Shown: piece after piece, positions 47,701 to 55,111 of the stretch | How the letters are laid out: each line of letters starts with the position of its first letter | How positions within the stretch are numbered: position 1 is the stretch's first letter | NCBI GenBank assembly: GCA_002151545.1 | Contig: CP021237.1 | Location: 1,798,001 to 1,862,000 of the forward strand | Direction: 5' to 3' | Length of the DNA: 64,000 bases | Source: Sphingobacteriaceae bacterium GW460-11-11-14-LB5 | GTDB lineage: Bacteria; Bacteroidota; Bacteroidia; Sphingobacteriales; Sphingobacteriaceae | Position numbers and translations under genes: made by a program | The notes under the pieces: model-generated | Told to the model about the DNA's origin: nothing | Seen by the model: the letters and a program-made list of their open reading frames with translations, nothing else | The model's database searches: none

Positions 47701-47820
47701 CTGCAATTTGGTGTTAAAGGCGGACTCGTTTATTGTGTAGGGTCTAAAGAACTGGGCCTGTTACTGAGATTAGATAAGCCGCCAGGTGGTGGATTCAGCC
47801 CTTCGGTAAAACTCAACTAA
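41728..47820 (+). CDS. 2030-residue multidomain beta-rich exported protein
   Basis: Signal peptide about 1-32 (NITMAQ). The N-terminal block STTIIPPYSPFYADYAG and Ig/FN3-like domains (to about 470) resemble the Bacteroidota proteins annotated as TANFOR-type, an assignment from memory. Two carboxypeptidase-regulatory-like beta domains are clear: about 915-975 (GHVVNEKGEPVICNIRIAGG) and about 1091-1170 (GYVLDEKTNKPIKNARVYT). The last about 700 residues are repeated long beta strands with no recognised domain, ending in a Gly-rich barrel-like segment with three Cys. No T9SS C-terminal domain is visible, so it must be exported by another route or held by the neighbouring barrel protein. Spacing to the next gene is 10 bp. 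Confidence 0.8.
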   Translation: MRNYDHFIKGFKCVPILFLFVMLSLYCNITMAQSVNISTTIIPPYSPFYADYAGTNASKVLLTITNLTALQKRIKLVGQLQGDNGIKITTKSNYVPLQPVILNPNETKQLNGLALKDIFDLNSLNVYGIDKVRLVQTSRLPEGNYVFCIQAVDMNTNQVISATAPLGCTNINIAYPDAPVLINPLSNLTLFATNPQSLVFNWINAGFVPMGTQYILQVAEMPLVSSNPNQVLNSASFPLINKTMNSMSYSLSPSDPPLKTGKSYAWRIKAFDPTGKTVFKNNGTSQANVFTYSVPQLTLAAPVITSPKNKVEFTEVRNAYNILNQPNIDISWNGSGASNAQIRYIIKIAKVGANDQAENVLATNSGLIVNDEISTTTYTLKALPAAGKLPFDNPNKEITGPSGKAALEPGATYAIQITAKGVDAYGKSINFTNLGNSEIVLFKYNGAPKLPPVVDNMVTITGRLLYRYKKENEQPNNSSFNFPPAYVTKKAGNFSMLVLNDAPLPDFICNGMFNQDNETRPVKNTTIKLVYALFTSANKAPTQYNELKSYDSENAPFTTPVGASNYVDPEKKPDKVLVTGITDENGNFSVSFLNNMKTGLIEKADKSVEFGALRIAMGEDKYTNSDIIIFPQNGKTIHLPDEVVFADSYNLKVTVRTDEKIADQALQPGAVVAGYPVQLAVLKSDYRTDPSYPVESNIEVYKDLKATILNEPATVLDLGKTDANGEIIFKRLLSNSYYTTKSSDRKYTLALENKLEGNFAYETQTKVIQSDACNNCPFHDVNYKLSKRSSVHKVGSIAREIIISPKNPEIYLRVMTMQNNMPKAIANATVTVYEYATDKSFFPSSKDYTTDINGYLHLKDLAITTEKQGNLTKVIGPLRSIVISKPGYASLTIASKQKLSFGERFPAQVEQYMKGGGELVGHVVNEKGEPVICNIRIAGGPFVKTADNGWFDIKNTASGNFTLIEVVPVVDNYFPEALRKNINAGDYTLVSNVNDPTGKIVVKEKLHRVRFKIVDENNNPVAESCTAVGQSLNVCYPSDSKTGLTNEIAVASPDNEFHIRVVAYGYVTYDSYKNIPISKTSEVIPIKLVRAKTIVGYVLDEKTNKPIKNARVYTISGTNQDGQVQNETYTDDKGFYILPGAINQSMFFDYNSGLNIQSPMDVYAVKSGDEGYQSQKQTVLFGYGVGPNTVSNVVFKLTSLNMKAEIWGIPIEVNTVEEGSSPFALKISGAFVKIPDNATFKTALSNARLPFKNLQVYIDKKANPNGTPNYIFVPTTNEITVQTNAFKVMAFNKFSCEVLGSDQFFQYPLLKISKGKNGLGVLSGFVTSELASFNFSYDYNGRFLFDHDKSQFFNQALPSAPIDVLGAANSFTPLSKYNLKALYGVSSFKVHDFEATMLKGSYVNADVFAINTAIKMQIPLVGISSLQAGTVKVSQKDISWQDYVGDITIPLEKWTIRGKGLQYELNKGGFKIIGGQLQTDLPNVPLNEMLIMPTAIDLGTNNLSGNEVLTLGNVTPLKLVGGAKLTLNYDAAAPFDQKPHYRINLSGSNYQRVAYIANIPGISVLDKIDIEIMSAYSDGIHRTVNVTPVKHPFFNVISQTISGIEVGKDYFTLIGNTSLDIPGANNNVTGRFKYYKDQNGSIQQVTEKLQTDIELPGKVKFNGTSFALSNGVFKATGDLLIYKNTLADAIPLHGTITKTPAGTQMDILPNDKIKMGVDGNRFMTILNGGSKVNGNTWNLVQFTAKPENFLADGKEILVKGQDEIDFIVNGAIENDKKSGKQIKVENVETPFGGLDISFDFDKKILAGSLKFSGQNIPVGPVNLHDGKINMQIDGNGFILCGIISNASLTPLPILNGFKSGVAIGFYNGPLPAYMKQDLLNVTLYNQLPDLEQRLTGVYVNVMKSLGKADLPKLPGPSLDDIPGMSAFVPTFDFSAGIDLRIMVNLKSGVTIGGKAIANASCLYNFSVCKIGLTGSANGEFGLTYNGGLGGYLQFGVKGGLVYCVGSKELGLLLRLDKPPGGGFSPSVKLN

Positions 47821-47830
47821 AAATATTTCT

Positions 47831-49351
47831 ATGAAATCTATACTTATTGCAATGCTGTTCTGCTGCTGGGCTACTGACCTGGTATTTGCGCAACAAAACC
47901 CTGAAACCAAATTATTGGCAAAATACGATGGTGGAGATATTCTGCTTAGTTATCAGTTGCCCGCTCTTAATGGTGCTGATAGTCTCTCCCTGGCCATTTA
48001 CCGGACAGGGAGACAAGGCGCTGAGGTATTAATAAAGCAAAACCTGAAGGCGGCTGTCAATACCAGATTTTTATATGCCGATACCACACTCAGAAAAAAT
48101 CCCGGAATTTATCAATACCGTTTACAAATCAGTGTAGCGCAGGCGGTATTAAAGGATGAAAAAGTGCTGGCTTATGCTTTCGCTCCCGACGAAATACCTG
48201 TGGCTGTTGATTTTGATGCAAAAAATACCAGAGGAACTAAAAATATAAACCTGAGTTGGAGAATTGCCAATAACTACCTGCTCAATAGCATCATCATTGA
48301 ACGTAGCCGTAAGCAGGATGGTTCATTTGCACCCGTAGCAACATTAAACCAAAATGACAGCGTTTTTGTAGATCAGGTTTCTGATGCCAATGAACCTTAT
48401 TTTTACCGTCTGGCGATGGAAAATATTGTTAATGGTAAAATATATTACGCAGCTGTTGCTCAGGTTATTCCACAGTTTGCTATTGTGCCTTTAAGTGTAA
48501 CCCATGTAAAAGCAGCACAACTGAGGGAGAAGATTGCGCTAAGCTGGGAAAATCAAGATGAAAAAGCCAATGGATTTTACATTCTGAAAAAGTCAGGTAA
48601 ACAAGATACCTTTTTGCTGGCTTCAGCTAAAATAATGAAAAATAGCACCGATAAATATCAATGGATAGATAGTGCAAGCACTTTGGTTAATCATGAAATG
48701 TATCAGTATAGTATTGTGGCAGAAAGTAACTCCTTTGATAGAAGTAAACCTTCTGATACGGTAACCGTAGCATTCAGCAGAAGTATTCCGGCACTTTCGC
48801 CGCCACAACATTTACAGGTTATCACCGCAAACGATACTACTTACAACCTGGTTTGGCAGGTAGATAGCTTGCGGCAGCATGAAATTGCCGGCTATGCTGT
48901 TTTTATAAAAAATGCAGGAGGCACAGCATTTCGGGCTTTGGCTGGTGGTGTGGTTACTTCAAACATCAATTACATAGCCATACCAAGACCGAAAAATGGC
49001 GATACTTATCAGGTAAGAGCGGTAAATGGAACCAAACAGAGTGCGCCAAGCATCGCCTATACCTATACTAATGCTTTTGAAAAAGAATTTGGTCCAAAAT
49101 ATTTAAAGGCAGCGGTTATCGATCATATGTTGAAAATTAAATGGTTGAAACCAGAAGATGTTGAGGTAAAAGCTTATAAATTATATAAATGGAATGGAAA
49201 AGGCTTTGACTTGATCGAGACCATACCATCAGATCAGGATACCGTTACCACCAAAAAATACCTTGCAGGCGAACTCAATATGTACCAGTTAAAAACGGTA
49301 AATGCACAAGGTATAGAAAGTAAGGGCAGCAAGATGCTGCAGGTGAATTGA
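47831..49351 (+). CDS. Fibronectin type III repeat protein, exported
   Basis: 506 residues with signal peptide (ending LVFAQ, about residue 21). After an N-terminal beta domain (KYDGGDILLSYQLP) there are about four fibronectin-III-like domains, with repeated cores such as INLSWRIANNYLLNSIIIER, IALSWENQDEKANGFYILKK, NLVWQVDSLRQHEIAGYAVF and LKIKWLKPEDVEVKAYKLYK. No catalytic motif and no sorting domain. It is the last gene of the surface set, 10 bp after the 2030-residue gene. It is probably a binding partner of that protein. Confidence 0.8.
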   Translation: MKSILIAMLFCCWATDLVFAQQNPETKLLAKYDGGDILLSYQLPALNGADSLSLAIYRTGRQGAEVLIKQNLKAAVNTRFLYADTTLRKNPGIYQYRLQISVAQAVLKDEKVLAYAFAPDEIPVAVDFDAKNTRGTKNINLSWRIANNYLLNSIIIERSRKQDGSFAPVATLNQNDSVFVDQVSDANEPYFYRLAMENIVNGKIYYAAVAQVIPQFAIVPLSVTHVKAAQLREKIALSWENQDEKANGFYILKKSGKQDTFLLASAKIMKNSTDKYQWIDSASTLVNHEMYQYSIVAESNSFDRSKPSDTVTVAFSRSIPALSPPQHLQVITANDTTYNLVWQVDSLRQHEIAGYAVFIKNAGGTAFRALAGGVVTSNINYIAIPRPKNGDTYQVRAVNGTKQSAPSIAYTYTNAFEKEFGPKYLKAAVIDHMLKIKWLKPEDVEVKAYKLYKWNGKGFDLIETIPSDQDTVTTKKYLAGELNMYQLKTVNAQGIESKGSKMLQVN

Positions 49352-49401
49352 TCAGCTCATCAAGTCATTTTGGTTAAGTATAGAGTAATGAAGAAACCTG
49401 G

Positions 49402-50298
49402 TTAAACCAGACTATCAGGAGAAAATATCAGTGGAAAGAATTGACCTTCCATTTTATGTCCCGCCCTAATGGGTGCCACACCTTTAAGTAAAGCTTCGTC
49501 GGTATTAGATTCAGTACCGTCAGTAAATACATTTAAAACGAAAGCGCTTCTTGAACGTGGCGATTTATTGGGAAACGAACCATGAACCATTAATGGATGA
49601 TGAAAAGTAGCATATCCCTTTTTAAGTTCGATCGGAACAGGATGAAATTCGGCCTTCTGCTCTTCTGTTAAATATTGCATCAGGCCCTCCATATCGCCAG
49701 CTAAATCTGGTTTATCCAGCAAGCCCCAGCGATGGCTTTTAGGTACATAATATAAACAACCGTTTTCAGTGGTAGCATCATCCAATCCAACCCAGCAGGT
49801 TAAATGTTGCATGGGCCCCGTACGCGTCCAGTAAGAATAGTCCTGGTGCCAGGCCACAACGCCTCCGTGTTTTGCGGGTTTACAGAACAACTGATCGTGC
49901 CAGAAACGTACGCCTTTATTGCCTAAAATTTGACTGGCAGCCATTGCAAAAGCCGGATTCCATATTACATCATGAAAACCTTCTGTAATCCGCCAGGCAC
50001 CTAAAGCATGAAATAAAACAGAATTAGGGTCTGCAGATTCATTGCTGTGAAACTCGTGAAATAGCCCATTTAACGGGTGTGCGGGATCAACAATTTCTGC
50101 TAATTCTTTGTTCAGCCGGTCAACCTGCCATTCTTCCAGTAATTTCACATCACTAACGTATCCATAGGTTTTAAAAAAATCAATTTGCTCGTTGCTAAGC
50201 TTGTACTGTTCCCAGTCAGAAGCTTTTGCAGGCCATTTAAACAGATCGGAAATGAGTTGATGTTTTTTTGAAAGGTCGTGCTGGATGGGCATTGTCAT
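49402..50298 (-). CDS. Phytanoyl-CoA dioxygenase (PhyH) family protein
   Basis: 298 residues. The core starts at NEQIDFFKTYGYVSDVKLL. Metal ligands: His and Asp in VAWHQDYSYW, and the distal His in HHPLMVHGSFPN; the 2-oxoglutarate Arg is in SPRSRSAFVLN. LTCWVGLDDATTENGCLYYVPKSH is the conserved strand block, close to ectoine-hydroxylase-like members. It is a different branch from the protein at 18692-19651, with no N-terminal extension. It is convergent with the FN3 gene (50 bp) and stands alone. Substrate unknown. Confidence 0.87.
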   Translation of the reverse strand: MTMPIQHDLSKKHQLISDLFKWPAKASDWEQYKLSNEQIDFFKTYGYVSDVKLLEEWQVDRLNKELAEIVDPAHPLNGLFHEFHSNESADPNSVLFHALGAWRITEGFHDVIWNPAFAMAASQILGNKGVRFWHDQLFCKPAKHGGVVAWHQDYSYWTRTGPMQHLTCWVGLDDATTENGCLYYVPKSHRWGLLDKPDLAGDMEGLMQYLTEEQKAEFHPVPIELKKGYATFHHPLMVHGSFPNKSPRSRSAFVLNVFTDGTESNTDEALLKGVAPIRAGHKMEGQFFPLIFSPDSLV

Positions 50299-50603
50299 CA
50301 GTTCTATGCGTTTTATGGTTAGAAATTACTCGTTTATTTAAAGGTAATAAAAGATTTTCCTTCATAGAACAGGCAAAGCAAATTTGAAGCTGATTATTTT
50401 ATAATAGGTTGCCCTGGTTAATTAAGCGTTATTTAATACTTTGAGTTAATGTAGTGCCGCCAATTTTAGATAATATGTGATAAATATTTAACACTGAATT
50501 AATAATCGGTCCTTAGTTTTGCGGTATAAATATTTGGTTAGTATTTATAAGTTTAGGTTAGTTGATTATAAAAGCCCAGATGGATATCGGGGCTTTTTAT
50601 ATT
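50299..50603. other. Intergenic region with inverted repeat
   Basis: 305 bp without a gene. It contains an 8-bp-arm inverted repeat TATAAATA...TATTTATA (50525-50549, 9-nt spacer) and the terminator at 50570-50596. Otherwise AT-rich; no consensus promoter for the PhyH gene is convincing. Confidence 0.4.
50570..50596 (-). terminator. Terminator of the SnoaL-like gene
   Basis: Arms AAAAGCCC and GGGCTTTT with a bulged inner part, just beyond the stop of the minus-strand gene. T-runs on both sides make it usable in both directions. Confidence 0.65.
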
Positions 50604-50966
50604 TTAACCCATGCGATAGAAAAACTCATCGGCAACGATTTTTCCGTCTTTAACCTCATAAACACAAATTTCACTCATCGCCATTCTTCCATGCGATTTA
50701 TAAGTGGCATCAATGTTCATTACAATTGAAAAATGATTGTCTGCAACAATCGGTTCGGAGCAAGAAGCGCTATGTATTTCTTCAACACTTTCTTCCCATT
50801 GTATGGTTTTGTTTTTAACAGCATCCTTGCCTTCTGTTAATTCCATTGGCGAGCCTTTTGGCTCTTTACTCACTACGTTGTCGGCGTAAAGTTCATCAAT
50901 GGCTTGTTCGTGTTTGCCTTCACGGCAAAGCTGTACCAATTTGTCAGCTACTTCCTGAGTATTCAT
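50604..50966 (-). CDS. SnoaL/NTF2-like small protein
   Basis: 120 residues. The NTF2-like cone fold is suggested by VADKLVQLCREGKHEQAIDELYADNVVSKEP, a central loop with EGKDAVKNKTIQWEESVEEIH, and the closing strands SEICVYEVKDGKIVADEFFY. This is the common SnoaL-like protein of Bacteroidota; the group includes both small enzymes and ligand-binding proteins, and no catalytic residues can be named. Cytoplasmic, single gene with its own terminator. Confidence 0.8.
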   Translation of the reverse strand: MNTQEVADKLVQLCREGKHEQAIDELYADNVVSKEPKGSPMELTEGKDAVKNKTIQWEESVEEIHSASCSEPIVADNHFSIVMNIDATYKSHGRMAMSEICVYEVKDGKIVADEFFYRMG

Positions 50967-51177
50967 ATGCTTATATTTAAGTTATGACCTAAGTTATCTA
51001 AAAATAAACGTTTTAGCGGTTTAAAAGGTTTTAAGTTTAGGTTATCTTGCTGAGGCGAGACAATAGGATGTAACCTTAGCTTATGGTACAGCCTCTTTTT
51101 TATTTTGCCTCAACATTAACTTTTTTTTGTTGTAGCGATTTAATAACCTTACTCGTTTCTGTGTCAAAATTAATGCT

Positions 51178-51615
51178 ATGAAAATATGTTTAAAGGTTTT
51201 TAGCCTGATCCTGTTCTGTACGATGGCTTTAACCGCCTGTAAAAAAGATAAACCTGCACAAGCAGAACTTTTGCCACTTGTGGGCAGCTGGACCGAGACA
51301 CCTGTTTCACCTGATTACCAACGTAAGCTGTTCTTTAGTGCAGACGGAACCTTTACCATGCACTTTACCTATTATGGATTGCAAGGAGGTGTTACATCTA
51401 CCGGAAGCTATTCGGTAAGTGGAAACAAGTTAACCGCTATTATCAAAAGCCAGGTATTCCTCGAGCCGAAAAGACAACCTGAAATTAGGGCGGTTGAACA
51501 GTCGCTTTTTGATAGCGGTACTTTTAGTATCACCGGCAATGTGCTTACTGTTAACTTTTTGAGTTATCCGGCCGATGGTCCAGAACCCACTACAATTAAG
51601 TTTCTGAAGAACTAA
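51178..51615 (+). CDS. Small lipocalin-like lipoprotein
   Basis: 145 residues. Lipoprotein signal with lipobox LTAC (Cys21) followed by KKDKP. The mature part has GSWTETP near its start, and FFSADGTFTMHFTYYG, GSYSVSGNKLTAII, TFSITGNVLTVNF, matching the repeating hairpins of lipocalin-like DUF4488/DUF5004-type proteins of Bacteroidota. No function is known. It stands alone, convergent with the histidine-kinase gene (76 bp). Confidence 0.8.
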   Translation: MKICLKVFSLILFCTMALTACKKDKPAQAELLPLVGSWTETPVSPDYQRKLFFSADGTFTMHFTYYGLQGGVTSTGSYSVSGNKLTAIIKSQVFLEPKRQPEIRAVEQSLFDSGTFSITGNVLTVNFLSYPADGPEPTTIKFLKN

Positions 51616-51691
51616 GTATGAATGGCGTATTTTAACTAGCTAGTTTAGCAGAGAGGTTCAAATCATTATTTTTGTAAAACCCTGTACAGGT

Positions 51692-52852
51692 TTAATCGGC
51701 TGTTTTAAGACTGAACGAAAATGTTGATCCCTCATCGAGCTTACTTTCGACACTGATAGATGAACCATGTAAGGAAATAATAGAGCTGGATAGGTATAAG
51801 CCAATGCCAAAGCCACTGATATTACGGGTCTTTTCAGATCTGATGCGGTAAAACTTCTGGAACATGTTTTTTTTGTCTTCAGAAGAGATACCAATGCCCT
51901 GATCTTTTACGCTAATGATAAGGTTTTGATCGCTGCGTTTGCAAGAAACAGTAATAATCCCTCCATCAGGCGAATATTTTTGGGCATTGCTCAGGAGATT
52001 GGTCATCACCAGGGAGATTTTTTCGGCATCACCCATAACCATCGCCTCATTTTCTCCCTCATAAACCAGTTGATGTTTTTCGCTACTTGCCTCCGCATCT
52101 TCAATGCATGACCGGATGGTGGCAACAAGGTCAAAGCGGGCACTTTCAAACTTTAACTGCCCACCCTCCAGCCTGGAGATGTGTAAGAAGTCGGTAATCA
52201 TATTCTCCATCTTCTTGGTCTGCTGTTCGGCTTTTGTCAGGGCATGGGCGATAAAGTCATTGCCATTTAACTTAAGCTTATGCAGCGCGATTTGTATATA
52301 GGAACGCAGTGAAGTTAGTGGCGTTTTTAGTTCATGACTAACAAAACTAATAAACTCATCTTTTTTTTTCTCCACCAGTTTTTTTTCAGTGATGTCCCTC
52401 GCGATTTTGGATAGTCCAATTACCTGTCCGCTGCTGTCTTTAATGGGGGAGATAGTGAGTGATACATGGATGAGCGTTCCATCTTTTTTTCTGCGGATGG
52501 TTTCAAAATGGTCAACCCGGTCGCCCTTGCGTAACTGCGAAAGGATCTTGGGCTCTTCCTCATGCCGATCGATTGGAATGACTTTCAGGATGGAGCTACC
52601 GATCATTTCTTCGGCAGTATAACCAAATATCCGGGCAGCCGCATTATTCCAGCTGGTCACTATTCCATTAAGATCCTTTGAGACAATAGCATCGTCAGAT
52701 GAACTGATAATAGAAGTGAGTATGGCACTTTTTTCTTCAGCAAGTCGCAAGGCATCATTAAGCCGACGGAGTTGCTCATTATCAAGCCTTAAGTCCAGTT
52801 CCCTCTTCTCGTAATCTTTAATGAGTTCAATGATTTCGCTAGTGTCTTTCAT
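51692..52852 (-). CDS. Soluble PAS-domain sensor histidine kinase
   Basis: 386 residues from ATG at 52852, which has GGAGAAAAAGAT just before it; an in-frame GTG six codons upstream (52870) is less likely. Order: N-terminal coiled coil (IKDYEKRELDLRLDNEQLRRL), PAS domain with PAC (SSSDDAIVSKDLNGIVTSWN, FGYTAEEMIGSSILKVIP), dimerisation helix with His in FVSHELKTPLTSL, N box NLLSNAQKYSPDGG, G boxes KDQGIGISSED and GFGIGLYLS. No membrane segment, so it senses a cytoplasmic signal. No receiver or response-regulator gene is adjacent, so it is an orphan kinase. Confidence 0.93.
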   Translation of the reverse strand: MKDTSEIIELIKDYEKRELDLRLDNEQLRRLNDALRLAEEKSAILTSIISSSDDAIVSKDLNGIVTSWNNAAARIFGYTAEEMIGSSILKVIPIDRHEEEPKILSQLRKGDRVDHFETIRRKKDGTLIHVSLTISPIKDSSGQVIGLSKIARDITEKKLVEKKKDEFISFVSHELKTPLTSLRSYIQIALHKLKLNGNDFIAHALTKAEQQTKKMENMITDFLHISRLEGGQLKFESARFDLVATIRSCIEDAEASSEKHQLVYEGENEAMVMGDAEKISLVMTNLLSNAQKYSPDGGIITVSCKRSDQNLIISVKDQGIGISSEDKKNMFQKFYRIRSEKTRNISGFGIGLYLSSSIISLHGSSISVESKLDEGSTFSFSLKTAD

Positions 52853-53017
52853 ATCTTTTTCTCCGAACACAAGATAGGAATAATTAACGGCCTATTTCAG
52901 CCGATTTTTACCAACTAAGATCAGGAAATACTTTTCCATTTATTCAGAAAGCAGCGTAGAAGAAATCATTTACGATTTACAGAAGATACTGGTTGATGGT
53001 GATAATTTTTAAATATT

Positions 53018-53046
53018 AAGGCTTCTGGCCTAATGCCAAAAGCCTT
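53018..53046 (-). terminator. Hairpin after the PhnX-like gene
   Basis: 12-bp stem with one mismatch (53018-53029 with 53035-53046), loop of 5 nt, followed on the minus strand by an A/T-rich tract. It is 73 bp beyond the stop of the PhnX-like gene. Confidence 0.5.
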
Positions 53047-53119
53047 TCATCTTTGATCCTAATCGTTTACCTTCCGTTTGAGTGAGTCATTAACGTGGAA
53101 AGCTATTCGGAGTAATGAT

Positions 53120-53809
53120 TTAGTTCTGCTTGGTTACCATAGCCAGGATATCCATTAGATTGTCTATTACGGCGTCAGGTTCTGCTTCTTCTAATTGTTT
53201 TTGTGTGTGCGCTCCGGTGGTAATGCCGATGCTTAGACCACAACCTGCATTTTTGCCTTCTTCAATATCAATACTGGAATCACCCACTTTAACAACCGAT
53301 TTACCATCGGTAAGGCCATGGTGTCTCATTGCCAATAAAATCATATCTGGTTCTGGTCTGTTCTGGCCCACTTCCGAGGCAGTAACCAATGTATCGAAGT
53401 CGGTACCAACTTTCCATCCAAGTCTGTTCAGGATAGCTTCTGCAGTAACCCGGTCATAACCGGTATTAAGTACCGAAATGATTCCTTTTTGTCGAAGTTT
53501 CTCAAAAAGTTCAATCGAACCTGGCTGCGGTAAAATTTCCTCAGTTTCGTAAGCCAGTTTCAGTTTACCAATAAATTCTTCGTATATATTGAAGACCACT
53601 TCTTCATCAAAAGAACCTTCGTAAGTTTTAAGTACCGATCTGATTGCTTCTTTCTTTTCCTTTCCGGCTGCAACAGCAAGAACCTGATCAAGGGTATAAG
53701 AAAAACCAGCGGCATTTATTGCATTCATTAGAGTTTTGTAAACTAGGTTGTTTTCGTTCACTGTGGTGCCAGCCATATCGAATACTACCATTTTAATTTC
53801 AGGGTACAT
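53120..53809 (-). CDS. Phosphonatase-like HAD hydrolase (PhnX-related)
   Basis: 229 residues. The HAD nucleophile motif is VVFDMAGTT (Asp11), the D-x-A-G-T form typical of phosphonoacetaldehyde hydrolase and its close relatives. A Lys-rich segment AAGKEKKEAIRSVL in the cap places Lys52 where PhnX has its Schiff-base Lys. GQNRPEPDMI carries Arg in place of the usual HAD Lys, and VGDSSIDIEEGKNAGC is the acidic motif. It should cleave a C-P bond in a phosphonoacetaldehyde-like substrate or act as a phosphatase. It is transcribed divergently from the alcohol dehydrogenase, and a consensus promoter lies upstream. Confidence 0.85.
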   Translation of the reverse strand: MYPEIKMVVFDMAGTTVNENNLVYKTLMNAINAAGFSYTLDQVLAVAAGKEKKEAIRSVLKTYEGSFDEEVVFNIYEEFIGKLKLAYETEEILPQPGSIELFEKLRQKGIISVLNTGYDRVTAEAILNRLGWKVGTDFDTLVTASEVGQNRPEPDMILLAMRHHGLTDGKSVVKVGDSSIDIEEGKNAGCGLSIGITTGAHTQKQLEEAEPDAVIDNLMDILAMVTKQN

Positions 53810-53856
53810 TTGCTTTCTATTAAATTAGATAAATTAATTTTTTGAACTTTCGTCGT

Positions 53857-53888
53857 CAAATATACTATCAGTAATTTTACTAAACAAA
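53857..53888 (-). promoter_or_regulatory. Consensus promoter of the PhnX-like gene
   Basis: On the minus strand TTTG (53888-53885), then 20 bp, then TATATTTG (53864-53857): an exact match to the Bacteroidota consensus. Predicted transcription start near 53850, giving a leader of about 40 nt. Confidence 0.75.
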
Positions 53889-53940
53889 TGTTTAGTAATA
53901 GTTAACATTTATATTAACATTTGTTTACTTTAGCTAAACA
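53877..53940. promoter_or_regulatory. Cluster of TAAACA/TGTTTA palindromes, candidate operators
   Basis: Arms TTACTAAAC and GTTTAGTAA flank AAAT (53877-53898) and overlap the -33 box of the PhnX-like promoter. Then GTTAA...TTAAC (53901-53918) with direct repeats of TTAACATTT 12 bp apart, and TGTTTA...TAAACA (53922-53940). This is a multi-site operator pattern between divergent genes. Confidence 0.6.
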
Positions 53941-54028
53941 TTAAAAGTTCATTTTTGTCTTATTGTTTCGGCATTAAGAAGCATGAACCAGAATAACCAG
54001 ATAATTAAAATAAAAGAAAAAGATAAAT

Positions 54029-55111
54029 ATGAAAAATGCAACCCTCGTTGTTTTTAATGGATCGGGAAAGGCGCTGGAGGAAATGGAAACAACTATCCCT
54101 GTACTTAATCCAGGTGAAATTTTGGTCAAAAACTTATATACTACAATTTGTGGAAGCGATCTGCATACCTTTTGTGGCTTGCGTAATGAAGCTGTTCCTA
54201 CCGTTTTGGGACATGAAATTGTAGGCGAAGTACTGGCTTTTCATCCAGAACACAACCAAAAAGATTATTTAGGAAACCAGCTTGAAATAGGAGATAGGGT
54301 AACCTGGAGCATATTTGCTTCCAATGCAGATTCAGTAAGGGCGAAAGAAGGCATGCCACAAAAGGCTGATGGTCTTTTTAAATACGGGCACGCAAAGGTT
54401 ACAGCTACAGATGCCCTTCACGGGGGACTTTCAACCCACTGTGTATTAAAGCAGGGTACGACTGTACTTAAAATCAGTAAAGAAATTCCACTTAAAGTTG
54501 CCGCAACCATTAACTGCGCAGTGGCGACGGTTGCAGGTGCTGTCCGTCTTTCAGGTAGCCTTCAAGGGAAAAAGGTATTAATCTCTGGTGTGGGTTTGCT
54601 GGGTTTGGTATGTGCAGCAATGTGCAGTGCCGATGGCGCAAAAGAAATCCATGTAGCCGATGTAAATGACGGACGTTTAAAGTTAGCCGAAGCATTCGGA
54701 GCCAATGTGCAGCACCTTTTAGGTCACGATGCAGATCTTCCAGCAGATATTGATGTGGCTTTTGATATGAGTGGTTCGCCAGATGCCATGGAAATGGGGC
54801 TTAACACACTTACAGTTGGCGGAACAGCGGTTTGGATTGGTGCGGTTTTTAAAACAAGAGAAGTTCAGGTTAATGCCGAGCGTGTTGTTCGTAACCTCAT
54901 TACCATCAAAGGCCTTCACAATTATAACTACGAAGACTTTGTACAAGCAGTAAAGTTTATAGAAACAAACCATGCCAGGTTTCCGTTTGAAAAACTGGTT
55001 TCAGCAGAGTTTTCTTTAGCAGATGCAGAATCAGCCTTTAATTACGCCGTGGCTGATAAGCCTATCCGTGTAGGGATCAACGTTGCCAAAAATAATCATA
55101 ATGAACAGTAA
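54029..55111 (+). CDS. Zinc-type alcohol dehydrogenase of the phosphonate-linked family
   Basis: 360 residues, MDR superfamily. Catalytic zinc ligands Cys41 (ICGSDLHTF), His62-Glu63 (GHE) and Cys163 are present, as is the Rossmann motif VLISGVGLLGLVC. The block LFKYGHAKV and overall similarity fit the putative phosphonate-catabolism dehydrogenase group (HpnZ-type). The lobe around residues 91-123 (WSIFASNADSVRAKEGMPQKADG) has no Cys, so the usual four-Cys structural zinc is absent. It is followed by the MFS gene with an 11-bp overlap. The substrate is unproven; an alcohol or aldehyde of a phosphonate pathway is likely from context. Confidence 0.82.
   Translation: MKNATLVVFNGSGKALEEMETTIPVLNPGEILVKNLYTTICGSDLHTFCGLRNEAVPTVLGHEIVGEVLAFHPEHNQKDYLGNQLEIGDRVTWSIFASNADSVRAKEGMPQKADGLFKYGHAKVTATDALHGGLSTHCVLKQGTTVLKISKEIPLKVAATINCAVATVAGAVRLSGSLQGKKVLISGVGLLGLVCAAMCSADGAKEIHVADVNDGRLKLAEAFGANVQHLLGHDADLPADIDVAFDMSGSPDAMEMGLNTLTVGGTAVWIGAVFKTREVQVNAERVVRNLITIKGLHNYNYEDFVQAVKFIETNHARFPFEKLVSAEFSLADAESAFNYAVADKPIRVGINVAKNNHNEQ

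Noticed and set aside
49398..49410. CTGGTT/AACCAG pair at the end of the PhyH gene as terminator
   Set aside because: The loop would be too small for the full stem and no T-run follows; only about five pairs remain.
55083..55100. Earlier start for the MFS gene
   Set aside because: The extra six residues precede the natural N-terminus and lie deep inside the dehydrogenase gene; ATG 55101 gives a short 11-bp overlap.
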